Part shown: positions 58,879 through 64,000 of the stretch, piece after piece
Position numbering within the stretch: the stretch's first letter is position 1
How the letters are laid out: each line of letters opens with the position of its first letter
DNA from: an uncultured Oscillospiraceae bacterium
GTDB taxonomy: Bacteria; Bacillota; Clostridia; Oscillospirales; Oscillospiraceae
DNA length: 64,000 bases
NCBI GenBank assembly: GCA_947630375.1
Contig: CANRHH010000003.1
Span: 32,502-96,501, forward strand
Direction: 5' to 3'
Program-made: the position numbers and the translations under genes
The notes under the pieces: generated by a model
What the model saw: only the letters and a program-made list of their open reading frames with translations
Told to the model about the DNA's origin: nothing
Database searches by the model: none

Positions 58879-60078
58879 ATGAGCGAAAAAAGACGAGACA
58901 ATCGAAACAGAATTTTGCGCGAAGGTGAATACCAGCGCACGGATGGGAGGTATCGGTTTCGCTATATTGACGAGGACGGCAACGAGAACAATGTTTACAG
59001 CTGGCGTCTGGATAAAAATGACCCCACACCAAAAGGCAAAAGGCGGGAACTTACTCTGCGGGAAAAGGAACGGAAGATCGAGGCCGATTTGTTCGACCAT
59101 ATTGTTACCAACGGCGGAAATTATACGGTGCTGGAGTTGGTAGAGAAGTATATATCCCTGAAAACCGGGGTACGGCACAACACCGCTGCCGGGTACAAAA
59201 CGGTCACCAATCTTCTGAAGAAAGATGCCTTTGGCCGCCAGAGAATTGACAAGGTTCGCCTGTCAGACGCAAAGGCATGGCTCATTAAACTTCAACAGGT
59301 GGATGGCAGGGGCTACAGTTCCATTCATTCCATCAGGGGCGTACTCAGGCCGGCGTTCCGCATGGCCGTGGACGATGATCTGATTCGTAAAAATCCCTTT
59401 GAGTTTGAGCTTGCCTCTGTGATCGTCAACGATTCTGTGACCAGGGAGGCAATCTCCAGAAAGCAGGAGCGGGATTTGCTGAAGTTCATTCAGGAGGACA
59501 AGCATTTCAGCAGATACTACGAGGCAATTTACATTCTCTTTCATACGGGGCTGCGTATCTCGGAATTCTGCGGACTGACGATCCCCGACATTGAGTTTGG
59601 CGATATGCGGATCAAGGTCGACCATCAGCTGCAGCGAACCTCGCAGATGGAATATATAATCCAGGAGCCGAAAACCGAAAGCGGTATCCGGTATGTGCCG
59701 ATGACTGAGGAAGTAGCCAAGTGTTTCCGGCACATCATCGACAATCGGACAGCGCCGAAAGTGGAACCGACGGTAGACGGATATGCCGGATTTCTGTTTC
59801 TGGACAAGAACGACAGGCCCATGGTTGCCCTGCATTGGGAGAAATACATGGAGCATATCGTCGAGAAGTACAACAAGATCTATCGCATCCAGATGCCGAA
59901 GGTTACCCCTCATGTCTGCCGGCACACCTTTTGTTCCAACATGGCAAAGTCCGGAATGAATCCCAAAACCTTGCAGTATATCATGGGGCACTCGGATATC
60001 AGTGTGACGTTGAATACCTATACGCACTTGCAGTTCGACGACGCGAAGGAAGAACTGCTCCGCGTGACGGAGGCCTGA
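58879..60078 (+). CDS. int: Tyrosine recombinase (Tn916-type integrase)
   Basis: 399 residues. An N-terminal three-strand arm-binding domain (GEYQRTDGRYRFRYIDEDGN), a core-binding helical domain and a catalytic domain with Arg in TGLRISEFCGL, HxxR in HVCRHTFCSNMA, His in GHSDISVTL and the nucleophile Tyr in NTYTHLQ. GAAAGGAGAG lies before the ATG. It sits at the right end, about 180 bases from the att repeat. Confidence 0.95.
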   Translation: MSEKRRDNRNRILREGEYQRTDGRYRFRYIDEDGNENNVYSWRLDKNDPTPKGKRRELTLREKERKIEADLFDHIVTNGGNYTVLELVEKYISLKTGVRHNTAAGYKTVTNLLKKDAFGRQRIDKVRLSDAKAWLIKLQQVDGRGYSSIHSIRGVLRPAFRMAVDDDLIRKNPFEFELASVIVNDSVTREAISRKQERDLLKFIQEDKHFSRYYEAIYILFHTGLRISEFCGLTIPDIEFGDMRIKVDHQLQRTSQMEYIIQEPKTESGIRYVPMTEEVAKCFRHIIDNRTAPKVEPTVDGYAGFLFLDKNDRPMVALHWEKYMEHIVEKYNKIYRIQMPKVTPHVCRHTFCSNMAKSGMNPKTLQYIMGHSDISVTLNTYTHLQFDDAKEELLRVTEA

Positions 60079-60083
60079 GGCCC

Positions 60084-60125
60084 GTTGGTAAAGAGCAGAT
60101 TTTTACCAACGATCTTACCAATATT
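60084..60125 (+). other. Putative integrase arm-type sites, right end
   Basis: TTTTTACCAAC (60100-60110) and CTTACCAATATT (60114-60125), matching the pair at 42491-42514, plus an inverted GTTGGTAAAG at 60084-60093. The remaining bases to 60260 hold a CCCGGAATAT that is the inverse of the element's left-end sequence (ATATTCCGG) and no gene. Confidence 0.5.
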
Positions 60126-60260
60126 GCGGGAAAAAACCTGAGAAAATACGGGAAGATATGAGAAGATATCCCGGAAACACTGAGAATCGAGAACAGTGAA
60201 AAAGCCCGGAATATCAGGCATTTGAGAAGAAAAACAGGAGTTAAACGGAGAACCAAGAAA

Positions 60261-60291
60261 ATGACAAAAATCCTATTTGTGTGCCACGGGA
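60261..60291 (+). repeat. Right direct repeat (attR) of the 17.9-kb element
   Basis: 31 bases identical to 42399-42429, forming codons 1-10 of the regenerated phosphatase gene. Element DNA ends just before it with GGAG, giving a new ribosome site. Confidence 0.93.
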
Positions 60292-60719
60292 ACATCTGCC
60301 GGAGTCCCACGGCGGAGTACATGCTGAAAGACATGGTAAAAAAAGCGGGGCTTGAAAAAGAGTTTGAGATCGCCTCCGCCGCCACGGACCCCGACGAGCT
60401 GGGCAACCCGGTCTATCCCCCTTCCCGGCGGCTGCTGGAGCGGCACGGGATCGACTGCTCGGGCAAGCGGGCCCGGCTGTTGACCAAGGCGGACTTTGCC
60501 TACTATGACCTGATCATCGGCATGGACGAAGAGAACCTGTACAAGCTGCGCCGCCGCTGCGCGCCGGGTCAGGCGGAGAAGCTGCGCTGCATGATGGACT
60601 ACGCCGGCAAGCCCGGCCAGCCGGTGGCGGACCCCTGGTATACCCGGGATTTTGATCGGACCTGGCAGGACCTGACCGAGGCCTGCACCGGCCTGCTGGC
60701 CCAATTGACAAAAAAATAG
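60261..60719 (+). CDS. Low-molecular-weight protein-tyrosine phosphatase
   Basis: 152 residues, full family length. The P-loop VCHGNICRSP (CX5R with the catalytic cysteine) is near the N-terminus, and the general acid Asp lies in VADPWYT. It removes phosphate from protein tyrosine or arginine (YwlE/Wzb relatives). The element in front has separated it from its native leader; the start ATG 60261 is now served by GGAG within element sequence. The in-frame codon at 60222 belongs to the element and is not needed. A terminator follows. Confidence 0.92.
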   Translation: MTKILFVCHGNICRSPTAEYMLKDMVKKAGLEKEFEIASAATDPDELGNPVYPPSRRLLERHGIDCSGKRARLLTKADFAYYDLIIGMDEENLYKLRRRCAPGQAEKLRCMMDYAGKPGQPVADPWYTRDFDRTWQDLTEACTGLLAQLTKK

Positions 60720-60743
60720 GAGCTGTTCAAGCTCCTATTTTTT
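60715..60743. terminator. Bidirectional terminator
   Basis: AATAGGAGCT/AGCTCCTATT with a GTTCA loop, flanked by A6 and T6, between the convergent phosphatase and DivIVA-like genes. Confidence 0.9.
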
Positions 60744-61263
60744 ATTCTTCGTCCTGGCCGATGGCAAACAGCTCATTGGCGATGGCGTCCACCTTCTCCG
60801 TCACATCGGTGGGCAAGGGCGGCTCCTCCTCTTCCGGCAGCAGGCCGCAGAGGAAATCCTGCCATTCGGCGTTGATGGCCTCGATGCAGCTCATATGCTG
60901 CTGCCGCATCCGGTCATAGCAGGCCTGCACCCGATGCACGGCGTACTCCTGCTGCCGGAGGCTCTTTTCCAAAATCTCCTTCCGGCTGCGCTCCGCGTCC
61001 GCTAAGATCTGGGCGGCCCGCTCGTTGGCCTTGGCCACCACCTCCCGGTACACCGTCTGGGCGGAGAGCACCGCGTCGCCGATCTCGAACTTCTTGTCGT
61101 TCAGCGCGCCCAGCTGACGGTGCAGCGCCTCATTCTCCGCGTTGAGGGCCTCCGCCTGCTGGCGGATATCCTCAAAAACGGCGTTGACCTTGTTGGCGTT
61201 ATAATATTTTTTCTTTACGACGTCGATATGGATCGCGTCAAAGTACGCCTGATCGAGAGCCAT
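60742..61263 (-). CDS. DivIVA-like coiled-coil protein
   Basis: 173 residues. Residues 15-60 (VVKKKYYNANKVNAVFEDIRQQAEAL) resemble the DivIVA/GpsB N-terminal membrane-binding region, then a long coiled coil with heptads to about residue 125 (AQTVYREVVAKANERAAQILADAE), and an acidic end. It probably marks septa or poles. GGAGG lies seven bases before ATG 61263. Confidence 0.68.
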   Translation of the reverse strand: MALDQAYFDAIHIDVVKKKYYNANKVNAVFEDIRQQAEALNAENEALHRQLGALNDKKFEIGDAVLSAQTVYREVVAKANERAAQILADAERSRKEILEKSLRQQEYAVHRVQACYDRMRQQHMSCIEAINAEWQDFLCGLLPEEEEPPLPTDVTEKVDAIANELFAIGQDEE

Positions 61264-61330
61264 AGCCGCCTCCGTTGGAACAGATAGTTTTTAATACACA
61301 ACCGCTTTGCGATCGGTATAATTCAGCCAT

Positions 61331-61402
61331 GTTTTTCGGTTGCCGCGCAAGCGGCGAGAAAAACGGCATAAAATCTATAATAGCCGCCTTGCGGCTATTA
61401 TA
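61331..61402 (-). terminator. Two hairpins in the DivIVA/MGMT gap
   Basis: A perfect 12-bp stem (61376-61387/61391-61402) and a second GC hairpin with T/A flanks (GTTTTTC...GAGAAAAAC, 61331-61363). They likely end the MGMT transcript. Nothing else is seen in 61264-61468. Confidence 0.6.
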
Positions 61403-61468
61403 CCAGAATCCAGCCGGACAATCAACCGCTTTGCGGAAAAAGCCTGCCTGGAAAAGGCTGCCTGTTTT

Positions 61469-61777
61469 TCACAGGCCCTCCGGCCACTGGCAGCGGCCCA
61501 GGTCCACGTTTCCCTCCGCCGTAAACGGCACGCCCTCCAGCTCCAGCAGGAGGCGATGGCTGTCTTTCCCGGCGGGCTCGAACTGATCGCTGAGGCCGCC
61601 GAAACGGTTGACCACCCGGTGGCAGGGCAGGCCCTCCGGAGCGGCATACAGCGCACAGCCCACGATCCGGCTCATGCGGGGATTGCCCAACAGCCGGGCG
61701 ATCTGCCCATAGGTAGCTACCCGGCCATAGGGGATGCGCCGGACCACCTGGTATATTTTCTCGAAGTTGCCCTCCAT
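61469..61777 (-). CDS. MGMT-family DNA alkyltransferase domain protein
   Basis: 102 residues, only the C-terminal alkyltransferase domain. It has the helix-turn-helix GRVATYGQIARLLGNPRMSRIVGCAL and the active site GLPCHRVVN with the acceptor cysteine kept (alkyltransferase-like ATL proteins have Trp there). The usual N-terminal domain of Ogt/Ada is missing, as in many short family members. It may repair O6-alkylguanine. GGAGGGACGGT lies upstream of the ATG. Confidence 0.82.
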   Translation of the reverse strand: MEGNFEKIYQVVRRIPYGRVATYGQIARLLGNPRMSRIVGCALYAAPEGLPCHRVVNRFGGLSDQFEPAGKDSHRLLLELEGVPFTAEGNVDLGRCQWPEGL

Positions 61778-61833
61778 ACCGTCCCTCCTTCGCCATTATA
61801 TCCCCGGATTTCGCATATGTAAAGCTTCCGTCC

Positions 61834-61862
61834 TTGAAAGTCCCCGGTCCGTATGATATAAT
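61834..61862 (+). promoter_or_regulatory. Promoter of the FAD oxidoreductase/gtrA pair
   Basis: TTGAAA (61834-61839), 17 bases, TATAAT (61857-61862), 53 bases before ATG 61916. Confidence 0.82.
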
Positions 61863-61915
61863 AGCATATATTCTATTTTCTCGTATTTGAATCTACGAAA
61901 AAAGAGGAACAGACT

Positions 61916-63475
61916 ATGAAAAAAGTTGTGATCATCGGCGCAGGCCCCGCAGGGATCACCGCCGGGTACGAGCTGCTGAAAAACCGGGAGGGCGGCGAGC
62001 CCTTTGAGGTCGTCCTCTTAGAGGAGTCCCAGGCCATTGGCGGCATTTCCAGGACCGTGGTGCACCACGGCAACCGGATGGACATCGGCGGCCACCGCTT
62101 CTTCAGCAAGAGCCAGGATGTGACCGATTGGTGGGATGAAATTCTCCCCGCCCAGGGCGCTCCCGCCCTGGACGACAAAATTCTGGGGCGGGATGTGCCC
62201 CTTAAGGCCGGCGGCCCGGACCCGGAGCGGACCGACCGGGTCATGCTCACCCGAAACCGGGTCTCCCGCATCTATTACCGGAAAAAGTTCTTCGACTATC
62301 CGGTGAAGATGAACTGGAACACCATCAAAAACATGGGTCTGGTCACCACGGTGGACGCGGGGTGCAGCTATCTGGCCTCCACGGTCCATAAGCTGCCGGA
62401 GGACTCGCTGGAGAACTTCTATATCAACCGCTTCGGCCGCAAGCTCTACTCCATGTTCTTTGAGGGCTATACGGAGAAGCTCTGGGGCCGCCATCCCCGG
62501 GATATCTCCGCCGACTGGGGCGCCCAGCGGGTGAAGGGCCTGTCCATCGCCGCCATTTTGCTGGATATCCTGCGCAAGGCCCTGCCCCACACCAAGAACG
62601 CCCATGTGGAGACCTCTCTGATCGAGGAGTTCCAGTATCCCAAACTGGGTCCGGGGCAGCTGTGGGAGACCGCCGCCCGGGAATTTGAGCGGATGGGCGG
62701 CCAGCTGAAAAGGGGCTGCAAGGCGGTGGCCCTGCGCACAGAGGGCAGCCGGGTGACGGAACTGGTCTACGAGGAAGGCGGGGAGCGCAAAAGCCTCCGG
62801 GGGGATTATTTCATCTCCTCCATGCCGTTGAAGGATCTGGTGGAAGGGATGGACGGCGTGCCCGGCGAGGTCCGCCGCATCGCCGAAGAGCTGCCCTACC
62901 GGGATTTTGTCACCGTGGGCCTCTGCGTCAAAAAGCTGAACCTGAAAAACGAGACCAAGCTGAAAACCCTGCAAAACATCGTACCCGACTGCTGGATCTA
63001 CGTGCAGGACGCCGGGGTGAAATTAGGCCGCATCCAGATCTTCAACAACTGGTCCCCCTACATGGTGGCCAAGCCCCAGGAGACCGTGTGGCTGGGGCTG
63101 GAGTACTTCTGCAAAGAGGGCGACCGGTACTGGAACATGAGCGAGGCCGAGTGGGTGGACTTCGCCGTGGGAGAGCTGGTGAGCATGGGCGTGCTGTCCG
63201 GCCGGGAGGACGTGCTGGATTATCACAAGGAGTGCGTTAAGAAGGCCTATCCCGCGTACTTTGACAGCTATTATGAGATCGACCGGCTGATCGCCTGGCT
63301 CAACGGCTTTGAAAATCTCTTCTGCGTGGGCCGCAACGGCCAGCACCGGTACAACAACATGGACCACTCCATGATGACCGCCTTTGAGACGGTGAAGAAC
63401 ATCCGCGGCGGCATCGCGGACAAGAGCAACATCTGGAGCGTCAACACCGAAGAGGAATACCATGAGGAAAAATGA
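61916..63475 (+). CDS. NAD(P)/FAD-dependent oxidoreductase (amine oxidase/UDP-galactopyranose mutase-like)
   Basis: 519 residues. A Rossmann FAD site at the N-terminus ([18 protein letters not shown]), then [21 protein letters not shown], as in protoporphyrinogen-oxidase-like and UDP-galactopyranose-mutase-like proteins, and a C-terminal FAD end [25 protein letters not shown] upstream of the ATG. The following gtrA overlaps it by 14 bases, which points to a role in surface polysaccharide or lipid-linked sugar synthesis. Confidence 0.8.
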   Translation: MKKVVIIGAGPAGITAGYELLKNREGGEPFEVVLLEESQAIGGISRTVVHHGNRMDIGGHRFFSKSQDVTDWWDEILPAQGAPALDDKILGRDVPLKAGGPDPERTDRVMLTRNRVSRIYYRKKFFDYPVKMNWNTIKNMGLVTTVDAGCSYLASTVHKLPEDSLENFYINRFGRKLYSMFFEGYTEKLWGRHPRDISADWGAQRVKGLSIAAILLDILRKALPHTKNAHVETSLIEEFQYPKLGPGQLWETAAREFERMGGQLKRGCKAVALRTEGSRVTELVYEEGGERKSLRGDYFISSMPLKDLVEGMDGVPGEVRRIAEELPYRDFVTVGLCVKKLNLKNETKLKTLQNIVPDCWIYVQDAGVKLGRIQIFNNWSPYMVAKPQETVWLGLEYFCKEGDRYWNMSEAEWVDFAVGELVSMGVLSGREDVLDYHKECVKKAYPAYFDSYYEIDRLIAWLNGFENLFCVGRNGQHRYNNMDHSMMTAFETVKNIRGGIADKSNIWSVNTEEEYHEEK

Positions 63476-63902
63476 CGCTCCGGCAGAGGGGGAAAAGGCC
63501 GTGAAAATGCCGGCTGTATTGGAAAAGTTCAAACCGCTGTTTTTGTATCTGATCGTGGGCGGCCTGGCCACGGTGGTGGAATGGGGGGCTTTTCGGGTCC
63601 TGACCTATTCTCTCCATGTCCAGTACCTGCTGGCCACAGCCATCGCCTTCTTCTTCTCCACCTTTGCCAACTGGGCCTTTGGGCGCCTGCTGGTGTTCAA
63701 AAAGGCGGAGGGCCGCTCCCTGCTGCAGGAGATCGGTGCCATCTATCTGACCAGCATCGGCGGGCTGCTGCTGAACCTGGCGATCATGTTCGTCCTGGTG
63801 CAGTTTTTCTCCGTGGGAGAGATGCTCTCCAAGATGATCGCCACGGTCCTGGTCTTTGCGTACAACTATCTCATCCGCCAGCGGCTGATCTATAAGAAAT
63901 AA
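63462..63902 (+). CDS. GtrA-family membrane protein
   Basis: 146 residues with four hydrophobic helices and the GtrA pattern: [34 protein letters not shown] and a basic C-terminus ([13 protein letters not shown]). GtrA proteins are thought to flip or carry lipid-linked sugars for glycosylation. Start at ATG 63462 inside the end of the oxidoreductase gene (GAGG upstream). Confidence 0.88.
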   Translation: MRKNDAPAEGEKAVKMPAVLEKFKPLFLYLIVGGLATVVEWGAFRVLTYSLHVQYLLATAIAFFFSTFANWAFGRLLVFKKAEGRSLLQEIGAIYLTSIGGLLLNLAIMFVLVQFFSVGEMLSKMIATVLVFAYNYLIRQRLIYKK

Positions 63903-63921
63903 GATCCCAACTAAAAAGGGG

Positions 63922-64000
63922 CTAAAAAGGGGCTGTAGCAAAACGGCCCAGAAAAAACAACACCGAGGACTGCAAGAAACAGTACCCCGGTGTTGTTTTT
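63922..64000 (+). terminator. Repeat relic and terminator at the window end
   Basis: GGGGCTGTAGCAAAACGGCC (near 63928-63947) is a partial copy of the hairpin repeat at 23487 and 28402. AAAAACAACACCG and CGGTGTTGTTTTT then pair over a loop of about 22 bases to form a terminator for the oxidoreductase/gtrA transcript. Confidence 0.7.

Overview
The window looks like chromosomal DNA of a high-GC, spore-forming gut Clostridium relative (Bacillota, Oscillospiraceae-like). The basis is a sigma-G sporulation sigma factor, strong Shine-Dalgarno sites, consensus sigma-A promoters, GC-rich backbone genes and mobile elements typical of that group. The species cannot be fixed from the sequence alone. No rRNA, tRNA or CRISPR array was seen.

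Layout. (1) 1-3960: right-hand end of an integrative mobilizable element: oriT-like leader, MobC, a relaxase with a second gene nested in another frame, a small protein and a large serine recombinase. It abuts the 3' part of sigG (3955-4452), so the sporulation sigma factor gene is split here. (2) 4490-18360: an arginine/carbamoyl-phosphate operon on the minus strand, argGHCJBDF-carA-carB plus an aldolase. It starts at a consensus promoter with ARG-box-like sites. Its CarB is fused to a DapF-like domain that lacks one catalytic cysteine. (3) 18404-23460: a membrane-linked XRE regulator, a PadR/DUF4097 envelope-stress type pair with a small protein, a PlsC acyltransferase and a short-chain dehydrogenase. 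(4) 23487-28444: a low-GC island with a dlt-like operon (adenylation enzyme, carrier protein, MBOAT, SGNH/DltD-like), bracketed by two copies of the same terminator hairpin. (5) 28446-33930: a glycopeptide-resistance-like cluster vanR-vanS-vanW-vanG-like ligase-acetyltransferase-VanTr-like racemase, with VanR-box-like repeats at two promoters. No VanX/VanXY/VanY and no VanT membrane domain are present. (6) 33994-42327: formate/nitrite-type channel, GT-C glycosyltransferase, acyl-ACP thioesterase, HtrA protease and a heterodimeric ABC exporter.

(7) 42399-60291: a complete integrative mobilizable element of about 17.9 kb, bounded by 31-bp direct repeats. It is inserted in the 5' end of a low-molecular-weight tyrosine phosphatase gene, over the codons of the catalytic P-loop, and regenerates that gene at its right end. 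It carries DUF1828/DUF6978-like genes, a frameshifted ParB, a proline-rich secreted protein, a Cys-rich VLP protein, TnpV, a type I restriction-modification operon (hsdM-rhuM-hsdS-hsdS'-DUF4238-hsdR), DUF3847, a MobA/MobL relaxase, Xis and a Tn916-type integrase. hsdS is interrupted at an AATC repeat in a way that predicts phase variation. (8) 60261-64000: the regenerated phosphatase, a DivIVA-like coiled-coil protein, an MGMT-family protein, an FAD oxidoreductase and GtrA.

The most notable items are the element in sigG, the reduced van cluster with matched VanR boxes, the CarB-DapF fusion, the phosphatase P-loop attachment site, the nested mobilization gene and the hsdS repeat switch.
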